Source: Devosia psychrophila (GTDB lineage: Bacteria; Pseudomonadota; Alphaproteobacteria; Rhizobiales; Devosiaceae). From it: a DNA stretch of 41,599 nt. The notes beneath the pieces were generated by a model that worked only from the letters and a program-made list of their open reading frames with translations, was not told the DNA's origin and made no database searches. Of this stretch, positions 18,439 to 27,023 are shown one piece after another. The stretch is taken from positions 1 to 41,599 of the forward strand of contig NZ_LAPV01000073.1 of NCBI RefSeq assembly GCF_000971275.1, in the 5' to 3' direction. The stretch's first letter is position 1, and every line of letters begins with the position of its first letter. The position numbers were made by a program, and so were the translations under genes.

Positions 18439-18810
18439 AAATGCTTAGTTGATGAGGGACGGGCTGAGGCGGCAGAGGCCGCGTCGACCAATTTGTGCAG
18501 CCTGCACAGGCTGGTGGTGCGACCCTTGCGCACCGCCGTGGCTATTACGGCGACGAGTTCAGGCTCAAGCCCGCGGCGCTCGATCTCCCGGGTCGCAATC
18601 TGGGTGATCTCAGCCACGCTCGGCGGCGGGAGCCGAACGACCTGGCAGCGATCCACGAACGGGCGGGATAGCCGGTCGACATCGTTCACCAGGATCACCC
18701 GATTGACGAAGCTCATGTCGACGGGGGCGAAGGCACCTACTTCGCTCTTGGCCCGGTCGAGCTTCTGCCGCAAGTTTACCGCCGCTTCCATCAGATCCTG
18801 AAAGCACTGA
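18433..18810 (-). pseudogene. C-terminal remnant of Lon-like AAA+ ATPase
   Basis: About 125 codons on the minus strand encode the end of an AAA+ module: VDMSFVNRVILVNDVDRLS (sensor-1 strand), PFVDRCQVVRLPPPS (arginine-finger region), then a helical lid (ITQIATREIERRGLE). The Walker A and B motifs are missing, so it cannot bind ATP as is. Upstream the frame runs into the IS110 element, which presumably removed or separated the N-terminal part. The sequence beyond the right end of the element (20160-20374) did not show the missing half in my reading. It lies just before the CoiA-like gene on the same strand. Confidence 0.6.
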
Positions 18811-20160
18811 ACAGACGGATAGACTGAAACCGCATTAGTTGCGGACCGGCTGAAGGGGGGTGATGGGGTGGACGCCCCCGGCGGCATCGATGTGCCAAAG
18901 TGGAGGTGTTGAACACACCACTTGAGGAGCCGTCCAAGTCGGAAGTTATAACAATCGGCCTTGATATCGCTAAGAACGTTTTCCACGCACACGGCTCAGA
19001 TGCGAGCGGTCGAGCGCTGTTCCGCCGCAAGATCAGCCGCACGACGTTACTGGAGTTTTTCGCACGGCAGCCACGGTGCCTGGTGGCGTTGGAGGCCTGC
19101 GGGGGTGCGCACCACTGGGCTCGCGAACTCACGCTGTTGGGTCACGAAGTCAAGCTGATCCCTCCGGCCTATGTGAAGCCATTCGTGAAGCGGAACAAGA
19201 ATGATGGGGTTGATGCCGAGGCAATCTGCGAAGCTGCGCAGCGTCCGAGCATGCGGTTCGTAGCAATCAAGAGCGAGGCCCAGCAGGCATCTGCCCTGGT
19301 GTTGAGAACGCGCGATCTGCTGGTTCGGCAGCGCACCCAGTTGATCAATGCCATCCGAGGTCACCTGACCGAGTATGGCTGGGTCGCTCCCAAAGGACCG
19401 TCGCATGTAGCGGTGCTGGGCGACATGATCGAGGGCGCGATGGGATCGTCACTCCCAGAGGCGGCCAAGCCGATGTTCCGAACGATGCTCGATCTGCTGG
19501 ATCAGTTGAACACTAGATCGGCGAACTGGACAAGGAGATCGCGCGTCGGGCCCGCGAGGACACGATCGCCAGACGGCTCAAGACGATACCGGGCGTGGGC
19601 CCGATCACGGCCACCGCGATTGCGGCCCTTGCCCCCGCCGGCCGAGACCTTCGCCAAGGGACGAGACTTTGCCGCATGGCTGGGTCTGGCGCCTCGTCAG
19701 CTCTCGACTGGGGGCAAGCAAAAGCTGGGATCGATCACGAAGATGGGCGAGCGAACGTTGCGGCGCCTCCTCATCAGCGGTTGCAGTGCGGTCGTCCTGC
19801 AGGCGAGCAAACGTGGTGCGTCTGCAGGCTCATGGCTTGAGCAGATGATGGCCCGCAAGCCACGTATGCTGGTCACCGTCGCACTGGCCAACAGGACGGC
19901 GCGCATCGTCTGGGCGCTGCTGTTGAAGCAAGAGGATTACAAAGCTCCGGTCGCAGCTGGGGCGTAAGCCAAGGCGGACCAGAGGTCGTCGGAGACGTAG
20001 TCGGTCGAAGGAAGGCATGGCACAACAGTCGGTGAGACGGGATCGGAAAACCAGGGCTTCCCAATGTGCCTTGAGCCCGCTGTGGGTGATATGGATCCGG
20101 TCCGCGAACTCCCATACACGGGCCCGCAGCCTCTGGTGCTGCATCAGAGGCCGGACAGAT
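18811..20160 (+). mobile_element. IS110-family insertion sequence, ends approximate
   Basis: The element carries one transposase gene and has no long terminal inverted repeats, as usual for IS110. Proposed ends rest on a short direct repeat: ACAGACGG at 18811-18818 and ACAGATGG at 20155-20162, giving about 1.35 kb, a normal size. The left non-coding end has hairpins (CCGCA/TGCGG at 18830-18844; GGGGG/CCCCC at 18855-18879). The right end has GCCTCTG/CAGAGGC at 20129-20151. Either could belong to the structured bridge RNA that guides IS110 recombinases. The insertion separates the AAA+ remnant from whatever preceded it. Confidence 0.6.
18900..19967 (+). pseudogene. IS110-family transposase with two compensating frameshifts
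   Basis: The 355-codon frame has the DEDD RuvC-like part (Asp22 in IGLDIAKN, Glu65 in ALEACG, Asp102 and Asp105 in KNDGVDAEA) and the C-terminal Tnp part with the likely catalytic Ser269 in RQLSTGGK. Residues about 206-247 are scrambled. In the -1 frame the expected sequence reappears, from IGELDKEIARRAR to a helix-hairpin-helix PGVGPITATAIAAL. One base seems lost near 19515, and one C gained in the C-run at 19632-19636, restoring frame. The protein would be full length but miss a core motif, so it is probably inactive unless these are sequencing errors. Confidence 0.85.
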
Positions 20161-20374
20161 GGCAGCATCCGACCACGTGCAATCCTTCAAAAACCACTTG
20201 CGTCTTACGGGGCGTCCACAGATGGGTAGCGGTTGGTCTGCTTCCAGCGAGAGACCATTCAGAAAGCTGACGTTCAACCCATGGCTGGTCTTGGAGTGGA
20301 CCGACGCCGTTCGGCAGTCGAGGTCCCGTCCCGAAGGGCCGGCGTTGTGGTCGCCAAAAAGGCGGTGTCAAGGT
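19968..20374. other. IS110 right flank and unassigned sequence
   Basis: The first 190 bases are the non-coding right end of the IS110 element. From about 20160 to 20374 several short open frames exist on both strands, but none has recognisable motifs or a ribosome-binding site. It may be debris of the gene interrupted or deleted when the element arrived. The gamma-glutamyltransferase-like gene ends at 20375 and appears intact. Confidence 0.45.
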
Positions 20375-22051
20375 TTATGGCAGACCCGCAGCTTTGCCAG
20401 TGCGGCGGAAATCGGCACCAGCGGTCAGGGTGTCGCCGTCGCGCCAGCACATCTGGAACGAGCCCTGGTTCCAGTCCCAGGCGGGCATTGGCGTCAGGTG
20501 CAAGCCGAGCGCCGTGACGCCAAGCACGGCCTGTGGCGAAATCCGGCTTTCCACGGTCAGCGCGTAATTGTCCTCCAGCGGCAGCATGCGCGGCGCGTCG
20601 GAGGCGGCGTCCGGCGTCATGCCGAAATCGAGGATATTGACCAGCATCTGCGCCACCGTGGCATACACATTGCCCGGCGTGCCGAGCGCCAGCCAGGGCC
20701 GGCCGTTGCGCATGACGAAGGTGTTGCCCAGGATATTTCGCATCCGCGCGCCTGGCGTACGCCAGTTGGAGAAGTGCGCATTCATACTGGTCTGCTCATG
20801 CGAGCCCATCATGGCAACGCCGCCCACAGCCATTCCCGGAATACCGCCCGACTGCACCGTGTTCATCATCTGCAACCAGTTGCCATCCCTATCGACAATG
20901 GAAATCTCGCAACTGCCGACCGGCGCTTTGGACTTGGCGCTGTTCCAGCCCGAGGCAGCAAATCCCGCCGCGCCGGTGGTCAGGCGTACGTGGTTGGTCA
21001 AGTCCACCTTGGGCCGGCTCGCCGCAATCATGGCGGCCAACGAGCGATGATAGCTCGGGTCCATGATCGGCCCGGCGGCCGCCCCAAAGTATTCGGGATC
21101 ATGCAGGAAGCCGCAGGCCTGTTCGGCCAGTCGCAGCGCGTGGCTCATGAAGAACAGGTAGTCCGCCCCGAACGGTTCCATATCGGCAATGCCCGCATGT
21201 TCCAGCACACCCAGCACCAGTGAGCAGAACACCGCCTGCCGCTCAGGCGGCGCCAGGCTGACGATCTCGTGCCCGCGATGGCTAAACGCCATCGGCTCCT
21301 GCCAGCGCGGCGAATTGGCTGTCATGTGGTCCATCCGCACCGCCCAGCCCAGATCGTTGCCGGCCTTGACGAAGTCGCGCGCCCACTGGCCGGTGGTGAA
21401 ATATCCAGGACCTTCGGCCGCCAGCGCCGTCAGCGTCTTGGCCAATTTAGGATTGCGCACCACGCTCCCCACCGGCGGCAAATAACCGTTCGGCATGAAC
21501 ACCGCGCGACCTTCCTCGAAATAGGTCGAGAACGGTGCGGCGAAGACATTGACGCCATATTCGAATGAGGAAACCGGATGCCCCTCCTCGGCCCAGAGGA
21601 TCGCCGGCTCGCACAGTGCCGACCACTCCATCGTGCCGAACCGCTCGTGCATCGCGCCCAGCCCTGGCATGAAGCCCGGAATGGCCGCCTGCGGCCCCGG
21701 CGCACCCTCGCGGGCCCAGCCGCCGACGCCGTTGATCGGCCGGAACGGCGCCAGGTCATGCGGCAGCGTGCCCAGAGAATTGAGCTGGTAGGACTTCTGC
21801 GACTTCGCGTCCCAGTAGAGAAACGACACCATGCCGGCATGGCTGGTCAGATGCGGCTCTACCGCCGCCTGCACCAACGCCCCGGCAATTGCCGCGTCGG
21901 CCGCATTGCCGCCGGCCGCCAGTGTCTCGATCACCGTCTCGGTGACGATAGGATTGCCGGTCGAGGCGACCGCCCTGCCATGCGCCAGCGGCTTGGGCCC
22001 TTGGTTGACGATGTAGCGGCTTTGCAGATCAATCAGGCGTGCAGCATCCAT
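20375..22051 (-). CDS. Gamma-glutamyltransferase family protein with altered nucleophile site
   Basis: This 558-residue Ntn-hydrolase-family protein resembles gamma-glutamyltransferases, which self-cleave and then hydrolyse or transfer gamma-glutamyl groups. Family features are AVASTGNPIVTETVIETLAAGGNAADAAIA at the start (residues 27-56), PPERQAVF, and SIVDRDGNWLQMMNTVQSGG (384-403). The usual Thr-Thr-His at the new N-terminus is Ser380-Cys381-Glu382, and the usual GIGGG loop reads TSHAGM. A Ser or Cys nucleophile might still work. No signal peptide is visible, so it may act in the cytoplasm. It is last in a ten-gene leftward set with a peptide ABC transporter, 28 bases after the permease gene. 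Confidence 0.85.
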   Translation of the reverse strand: MDAARLIDLQSRYIVNQGPKPLAHGRAVASTGNPIVTETVIETLAAGGNAADAAIAGALVQAAVEPHLTSHAGMVSFLYWDAKSQKSYQLNSLGTLPHDLAPFRPINGVGGWAREGAPGPQAAIPGFMPGLGAMHERFGTMEWSALCEPAILWAEEGHPVSSFEYGVNVFAAPFSTYFEEGRAVFMPNGYLPPVGSVVRNPKLAKTLTALAAEGPGYFTTGQWARDFVKAGNDLGWAVRMDHMTANSPRWQEPMAFSHRGHEIVSLAPPERQAVFCSLVLGVLEHAGIADMEPFGADYLFFMSHALRLAEQACGFLHDPEYFGAAAGPIMDPSYHRSLAAMIAASRPKVDLTNHVRLTTGAAGFAASGWNSAKSKAPVGSCEISIVDRDGNWLQMMNTVQSGGIPGMAVGGVAMMGSHEQTSMNAHFSNWRTPGARMRNILGNTFVMRNGRPWLALGTPGNVYATVAQMLVNILDFGMTPDAASDAPRMLPLEDNYALTVESRISPQAVLGVTALGLHLTPMPAWDWNQGSFQMCWRDGDTLTAGADFRRTGKAAGLP

Positions 22052-22079
22052 GAGACGTCACCGGTCCGGAGGGCAGAAG

Positions 22080-22961
22080 CTATTCCTTGGGCTCCATGGC
22101 GTCGCGCAGCCCATCGCCAAGGAAGTTTACGGCGAGCACTGTGCAGAGGATCAACAGCCCCGGCGGGATGGCCAGCCACGGCGCCACGCTCAACCACGAG
22201 GAGGCGCTGTTCAGCAGATTGCCCCAGGTCGGCACCGGCGGCTGGATGCCAAAACCCAGAAAGCTCAGCGCCGATTCCAGCATGATGGCACTACCCACCG
22301 CCAGCGTCGCCGCCACGGTGATCGGCCCAATCGCATTGGGCAGGATGTGGCGGAACATCAGCCGTGCGCCCCCTGCCCCCAGCGCCCGCGCCGCCTCGAC
22401 GAATTCGCGCTCGCGCAGCACCAGGAACTGGCTGCGCACAAGGCGCGCCGTGCCCATCCAGATCAGCATGCCGACAATCGCCACCAACAGCGGCGGGCTC
22501 GGCCGGAACAGGCCCGACAGCAGCAGCACCAGCGGCAGCGTCGGGATCGACAGCATCACATCGGTAAAGCGCATCAGGAGCGCATCGATCCAACCACGGT
22601 AAAAGCCCGACAGCGCTCCCACCAGCGTGCCCGCAATGGTGGCGATGATGGCGCCGGCCAGCCCCACAGCAAGCGACACCCGCCCGCCATAGATCAGCCG
22701 CGTCGTCACATCGCGGCCCAATTCGTCGGTGCCCAGCCAATGCTGGGCATTCATCGGTCCGGGCGAGCCGATCAGGGCAAAATCCTGCCCGTCGAAGGTA
22801 TAGGGCGACAGGAATGGCCCGACCATGATGATGATCGCCAGCAACAGCAGGAAAGCCAGCCCCGCCACCGCCGGCCGATGCTTGAGGAAGCGCTTGACCA
22901 CCCGCCGGCCATAGCTCTGGGGCGGCTGAATCGTGGCGAGGGGGATGACGGTTTCAGCCAT
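22080..22961 (-). CDS. Peptide ABC transporter permease, OppC/DppC type
   Basis: This 293-residue inner-membrane permease has the OppC layout: an N-terminal cytosolic tail, one transmembrane segment (AVAGLAFLLLLAIIIMVG), a periplasmic stretch with HWLGTDELGRDVTTRLIYGGR, then five more membrane segments. The coupling loop EAARALGAGGARLMFRHILPN is typical of the family. The start MAETVIPLAT overlaps the oppB gene end by 8 bases. A start nine codons further upstream would lie deeper inside oppB. It pairs with the OppB-type subunit encoded upstream to import peptides or peptide-like compounds. Confidence 0.92.
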   Translation of the reverse strand: MAETVIPLATIQPPQSYGRRVVKRFLKHRPAVAGLAFLLLLAIIIMVGPFLSPYTFDGQDFALIGSPGPMNAQHWLGTDELGRDVTTRLIYGGRVSLAVGLAGAIIATIAGTLVGALSGFYRGWIDALLMRFTDVMLSIPTLPLVLLLSGLFRPSPPLLVAIVGMLIWMGTARLVRSQFLVLREREFVEAARALGAGGARLMFRHILPNAIGPITVAATLAVGSAIMLESALSFLGFGIQPPVPTWGNLLNSASSWLSVAPWLAIPPGLLILCTVLAVNFLGDGLRDAMEPKE

Positions 22962-23907
22962 AACGAATCCTCGGATCGAGCGCCGCATAGGCGAGGTCGG
23001 CGATGATATTGGCCATGATGATACCGAGCGAGCCCATCATCATCAGCCCCATCAGCATAGGATAGTCGCGCCCGTCCATGCTCTCCATGAACAGTCGGCC
23101 AATGCCCGGCCAGGCGAATACCGTCTCGGTGATCACTGCGCCCGAAATCACCGTGGCGAAATCCACCGCGATTACCGTCACGGCCGGGATCATCGCATTG
23201 CGCAGCGCATGCAGGATCACCACGCCGCGCTCGGAGCGGCCCTTGGCATAGGCGGTGCGGATATAGTCCTGGTTGAGCACGTCGATCATGCCCGAGCGGA
23301 TGAACCGGCTCCAGCTTGCTACCGTCGCCAGCGACAGCACCGCGGCCGGCATGACGATATGGCTCAGCCGATCCATGAAATCGCCGCCGCCGATGGATTT
23401 GTAGCCCGCCGAGGGCAGCCAGCCGAGCTGCACGGAAAACAGCAGTTGAAGCAACAGTGCCAACCAGAACACCGGGATGGAAATGCCGGCAAACGAAGCC
23501 AGGGTCAGCGAACTATCGAGTTTGGAACCGCGCCGCGCGGCGCTGATGATGCCCAGCGGGACGGCGATGGCCAGCGAGATCAGCAGCGCCAGTCCGCCCA
23601 GTTCCAGGGTCGGCCCCAGCCGCAACACGATTTCAGTCAGCACGGGCCGCCCGGTGCGGATGGAATAGCCCCAATCGCCGACGAGCATGGATTTCAGCCA
23701 GAGCACATATTGCACCGGCACCGGCTGGTCGAGCCCATAGGCCGCCGCGATCTGCGCGAGCGCTTCCTTACTGACCGCCGGGTTTTCCGTATACATATCC
23801 AGTGGCCCACCGGGCGCCAGGTGGATGATGGAAAACAGGATCACCGAGATGCCGAGCAACAGTGGAACGGCACTGAAAAGGCGGCGCAGAACGTAACCGA
23901 GACTCAT
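22954..23907 (-). CDS. Peptide ABC transporter permease, OppB/DppB type
   Basis: This 317-residue polytopic permease begins with MSLGYVLRRLFSAVPLLLGISVILFSI, the usual first membrane segment of OppB. The coupling loop EAxxx is represented by DYIRTAYAKGRSERGVVILHALRNAMIP, and the protein ends with ADLAYAALDPRIRYG, a very common DppB C-terminus. It has about six membrane segments. It lies 155 bases after the binding-protein gene, a gap with two strong hairpins, and overlaps oppC by 8 bases. Confidence 0.93.
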   Translation of the reverse strand: MSLGYVLRRLFSAVPLLLGISVILFSIIHLAPGGPLDMYTENPAVSKEALAQIAAAYGLDQPVPVQYVLWLKSMLVGDWGYSIRTGRPVLTEIVLRLGPTLELGGLALLISLAIAVPLGIISAARRGSKLDSSLTLASFAGISIPVFWLALLLQLLFSVQLGWLPSAGYKSIGGGDFMDRLSHIVMPAAVLSLATVASWSRFIRSGMIDVLNQDYIRTAYAKGRSERGVVILHALRNAMIPAVTVIAVDFATVISGAVITETVFAWPGIGRLFMESMDGRDYPMLMGLMMMGSLGIIMANIIADLAYAALDPRIRYG

Positions 23908-23989
23908 GCCGCCTCCAGGTAGCGCGGCTTAGCCGCTTTGCAGAGCGGACAAGCCGCTCCAGTTATTTGTGTTGTCGCGTTTTCGAACC

Positions 23990-24012
23990 GAAAAAGTGGT
24001 GTCCACTTTTTC
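23990..24012. repeat. GAAAAAGTGG/CCACTTTTTC palindrome
   Basis: A perfect 10-bp inverted repeat (23990-23999 and 24003-24012) with a TGT loop follows TTTTCGAACC. I recall this type of element as a dispersed repeat of Hyphomicrobiales genomes. In this operon it lies between the binding-protein and permease genes. Its T-rich arm could add Rho-independent-type termination in either direction. Confidence 0.65.
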
Positions 24013-24017
24013 TAAAA

Positions 24018-24048
24018 ATGCCCCCGGCCGGCGCAGGGCCGGGGGCAT
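24018..24048 (-). terminator. Strong hairpin after peptide-binding-protein gene
   Basis: A perfect 12-bp stem (ATGCCCCCGGCC at 24018-24029, GGCCGGGGGCAT at 24037-24048) with a 7-base loop begins 14 bases after the binding-protein stop codon on the minus strand. It is followed by TTTTTAGAAAAA-type sequence in the neighbouring palindrome. This is a probable partial terminator or RNA-stabilising structure that gives more binding protein than permease. Confidence 0.65.
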
Positions 24049-24062
24049 CGGTGGAGTGAAGA

Positions 24063-25673
24063 CTACTCCACGTACCAGGCAGCGGTATCGACGAAGTTGG
24101 TCATGTTGGTCGGGTTCGGAATGAAGTTCTTGAGCGCAACCGGCTTGGCGATCAGGGCAACATTGTTGACCAGCGAGATGGTGGGCAGGTCCTCGGCCAG
24201 GATGGCCTGAAATTTGGATGCTGCCACCTTGCGCTCGGCCGGGTCCAGCGTGCTCTCGAATTCGGCCATTGCCGCGTCGAGGTCGGGGTTGGAATAGGAC
24301 TGGCCGTTGTTGGCGCCGCCGGTGCCCCAGAAGTCATGGTAGACTGGGTTGGCCGAGGTGATCCAGCGACCATAGATCAGGTCGTAGCCGCCATTGTAGC
24401 GGGCTTCGCGATAGGCAACGCCGGTCTGGTTGTTGGCCGTCGCTTCGATGCCGATGGCCTTGAGCTGGGCGATGATGACCTGCTGGGCCAGTTCGTCGTC
24501 GGCGCGTCCGGCCTGTACCATGAAGGCGTAGGACAGGCGTTCGCCATCCTTTTCGCGGATGCCGTCACCGCCGGCGACATAGCCAGCCTCGTCGAGCATC
24601 GCATTTGCCGCTGCGACGTCAAAAGCCAGAACTGGAGTGGAATCGTCGTAGAAGTCGAACACCGGCACGACCGGGGATTTGATTGCCTTGGGGAAACCGC
24701 CCTGCGCCTTGATGATGACGTTGCGATCGATGCCCATGGCGATGGCCTTGCGCACGTTGAGATCGGCGAGCGAGGGACGCTTGAAGTTGAAATCGAGATG
24801 CTGCCAGCTCAGCTGCGGCCCCTGGATGATTTCGATGCCTTCGATGCCCTGGACCTGGCTGGCCTGGCTGTAGGGGGTCGATACCACCATGTTCACTTCG
24901 CCTGACTTGAGCTGGGTGATCAGGGTGTTGGTGTCGGGGATCATCTTGAAGATGATGCTGTCGAGGTAGGGCAGCTTGTCGCCGTTCTCAGCAGTCTTCC
25001 AGTAGTCGTCGTTGCGGACGGTTTCGACATACTGGCCACGCACGAACTCGTTGACCTTGAATGGACCGGTGCCGACGGGGGTCTCGTTATAGGTCGAGGT
25101 GTTGAGATCGGTGCCTTCGAGCAGGTGCTTGGGCATGATGCCGAAGGTGAACAGCGTCGCCGCAAAGGTCGGCAGGATGGTGTTGTAGTTGACGATGACG
25201 GTCAGCTCATCGGGAGTATCGATGCCCTCGACTTCGGACGAACCGTCCTTGGATTCGGCGATGAAGGCCGGGTCCTTGACCGCTTCCCAAGTATACTTGA
25301 CGTCGGCGGAGGTGAAGGGCGTGCCATCATGCCACTTGACGCCTTCGCGCAGCTTGTAGGTGATCTGCATGGTCTTGCCGTCGTCGGACACGACGATGCC
25401 GCCATTTTCGATTGCCGGCACTTCAGTGGCCAGCACGGGCACATACTTGGCTTCGCCATCGGGGGCGATCAAGCCCTCGATAACGGCAGCCTGCGCATCG
25501 CCGAGGAAACCCGTCGAATAGGGGTTCATGGTGTCGATTTCATAGGTCAGGCCGACCGTCAGCGTGCCGCCCTTGGCCTGGGCCCAGGCGGGGAGCGCCC
25601 GCATCGTCGTCAAAGCTGCGGTGCCAGCAAGCATGCCCTGAAGCGCTGCTCGGCGGGTCAGTTTAAATGTCAT
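24063..25673 (-). CDS. Peptide ABC transporter substrate-binding protein, Tat-exported
   Basis: This 536-residue periplasmic receptor of the SBP family 5 (DppA/OppA) has a Tat-type signal: LTRRAALQGMLAGTAAL with twin arginines at 7-8, then a hydrophobic stretch and AWA-QA. The mature protein contains the family stretches YKLREGVKWHDGTPFTSADVKYTWE and TPVGTGPFKVNEF. The start MTFKLTRR is chosen because it gives a normal signal and has a nearby purine-rich ribosome-binding site; the open frame extends further upstream without coding character. It should bind peptides or related compounds. Export in folded form by Tat is unusual but not rare in this class. Confidence 0.93.
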   Translation of the reverse strand: MTFKLTRRAALQGMLAGTAALTTMRALPAWAQAKGGTLTVGLTYEIDTMNPYSTGFLGDAQAAVIEGLIAPDGEAKYVPVLATEVPAIENGGIVVSDDGKTMQITYKLREGVKWHDGTPFTSADVKYTWEAVKDPAFIAESKDGSSEVEGIDTPDELTVIVNYNTILPTFAATLFTFGIMPKHLLEGTDLNTSTYNETPVGTGPFKVNEFVRGQYVETVRNDDYWKTAENGDKLPYLDSIIFKMIPDTNTLITQLKSGEVNMVVSTPYSQASQVQGIEGIEIIQGPQLSWQHLDFNFKRPSLADLNVRKAIAMGIDRNVIIKAQGGFPKAIKSPVVPVFDFYDDSTPVLAFDVAAANAMLDEAGYVAGGDGIREKDGERLSYAFMVQAGRADDELAQQVIIAQLKAIGIEATANNQTGVAYREARYNGGYDLIYGRWITSANPVYHDFWGTGGANNGQSYSNPDLDAAMAEFESTLDPAERKVAASKFQAILAEDLPTISLVNNVALIAKPVALKNFIPNPTNMTNFVDTAAWYVE

Positions 25674-26039
25674 GATCTCGTCCTTCTGCCTGTTGCCCTT
25701 GCGGGAGTTGCCTCGCCGGCTGCTGCCGGTCTGTGGTTCGACCCTCGCCAGCAGCCGAGTGATCGCCCAAACGGGCAATTCGTCGCCTTGCTCGAAGGAT
25801 TCGATACTCACCGCCGACCTCGTGCAGGGCGATAAATATCGGTTTGATGACAGCCAGCATGGTGCCACCTCCCGCACCCAGCAATCCCCTAAAAAATCCG
25901 CTTTGCCTGCATTCTAACTCATGCATGCGCCATGGCACCACACTGCCCAAAAAAATACCCACACTGCTCCTATGTCGAGCAAATGCAGGGCTGACAGGGT
26001 GGATATGGACGCGAATTGGACGGCGCGGAAAAGCTCTAT
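25674..26039 (-). promoter_or_regulatory. Leader of the binding-protein gene with a 21-bp-spaced direct repeat
   Basis: No gene is evident in this 366-base gap between the OppF-type ATPase gene and the binding-protein gene. The sequence CCACACTGC occurs at 25938-25946 and 25959-25967, two helical turns apart, with a run of seven A at 25949-25955 between them. A small GCCC/GGGC hairpin sits at 25765-25776. The repeats could bind a regulator controlling a second promoter inside the operon. Basis is sequence only. Confidence 0.45.
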
Positions 26040-27023
26040 CTATTCCGTCAGGTTAAGCTCGCCCGCGCGGATGCAGGCGACGGCATGCTGCTCGCCGACG
26101 GGATCGAGCGACGGCACCACGGCGGCACAGGCCTCGATGGCGAACGGGCACCGGGTGCGGAACACGCAACCCGAAGGCGGGTTGATCGGGCTGGGCAGAT
26201 CGCCCTTGAGCGTAATGCGCTGCCGCCGCGCGCGCGGGTCGGGCACCGGCGCCGCATCCAGCAACGCTCGCGTATAGGGATGGCGCGGATTGGCATAGAG
26301 ATCGGCGGCCGTCGCCGTTTCCATGATCTTGCCGAGATACATCACCACGACGCGGTCGCAGAGAAACTCGATCACCGACAGGTCGTGCCCGATGAACAGG
26401 ATCGACAGCCCCAGCTCCTGCCGCAAATCCTGCAGCAGGTTGATGATCTGCGCCTGGATCGACACGTCCAGTGCCGATACCGGCTCGTCGGCCACGATGA
26501 ATTGCGGATTGACCGCCAGCGCTCGCGCGATGCCGATGCGCTGGCGCTGCCCGCCGGAAAACTCGTGCGGGAACCGCGCCGACGCCGCGCGCGGCAGGCC
26601 GACCTTTTCGAGAATGTCGCCGACCCGCTCGGCGCGATCCTTGCGGGTGCCAATATGGTGCAGCAGCAACGCTTCCCCGATGGTTTGACCCACACTCATG
26701 CGCGGATTGAGGCTGGCATAGGGGTCCTGGAAAATGATCTGCATCTGGCCGCGCAGCGCCTTGAGCTGCGCCGGCGGCATGCCGACCACTTCCTCGCCGT
26801 TGAAGCGCACCGAGCCATCGGTGGGCTCGATCAGCCGCAGCACAGAGCGGCCCAGCGTGGTCTTACCCGATCCCGATTCACCGACCAGTCCCAACACTTC
26901 ACCGCGCGCCACCGAAAAGCTCACGCCGTCGACCGCCTTGACGGTCACGCCCGGCTTGAACAGCGTCTTGCCGACGGGAAAGTGCACCTTGAGGTCGTTC
27001 ACCTGCAGCAGCGGCTCAGCCAT
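26040..27023 (-). CDS. Peptide ABC transporter ATP-binding protein, OppF/DppF type
   Basis: This 327-residue ATPase has Walker A GESGSGKTT near residues 50-58, signature FSGGQRQRIGIARAL, Walker B FIVADEPVSALDVS and switch histidine in FIGHDLSVIEF. The C-terminal oligopeptide-transporter domain has the cysteine motif CVFRTRCPFAIEAC, which can hold an iron-sulphur cluster in some homologues. The start [17 protein letters not shown] overlaps the OppD gene end by 8 bases. It works with the OppD-type subunit upstream. Confidence 0.94.
   Translation of the reverse strand: MAEPLLQVNDLKVHFPVGKTLFKPGVTVKAVDGVSFSVARGEVLGLVGESGSGKTTLGRSVLRLIEPTDGSVRFNGEEVVGMPPAQLKALRGQMQIIFQDPYASLNPRMSVGQTIGEALLLHHIGTRKDRAERVGDILEKVGLPRAASARFPHEFSGGQRQRIGIARALAVNPQFIVADEPVSALDVSIQAQIINLLQDLRQELGLSILFIGHDLSVIEFLCDRVVVMYLGKIMETATAADLYANPRHPYTRALLDAAPVPDPRARRQRITLKGDLPSPINPPSGCVFRTRCPFAIEACAAVVPSLDPVGEQHAVACIRAGELNLTE

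Noticed and set aside
19873..20277. 134-codon minus-strand frame at the IS110 right end
   Set aside because: No recognisable domain, Pro- and Cys-rich composition, and overlap with transposase coding sequence on the other strand.
22050..23922. Long plus-strand frames over the oppB and oppC genes
   Set aside because: They are His-, Gln- and Arg-rich antisense products of permease genes, which have strong motifs on the other strand.
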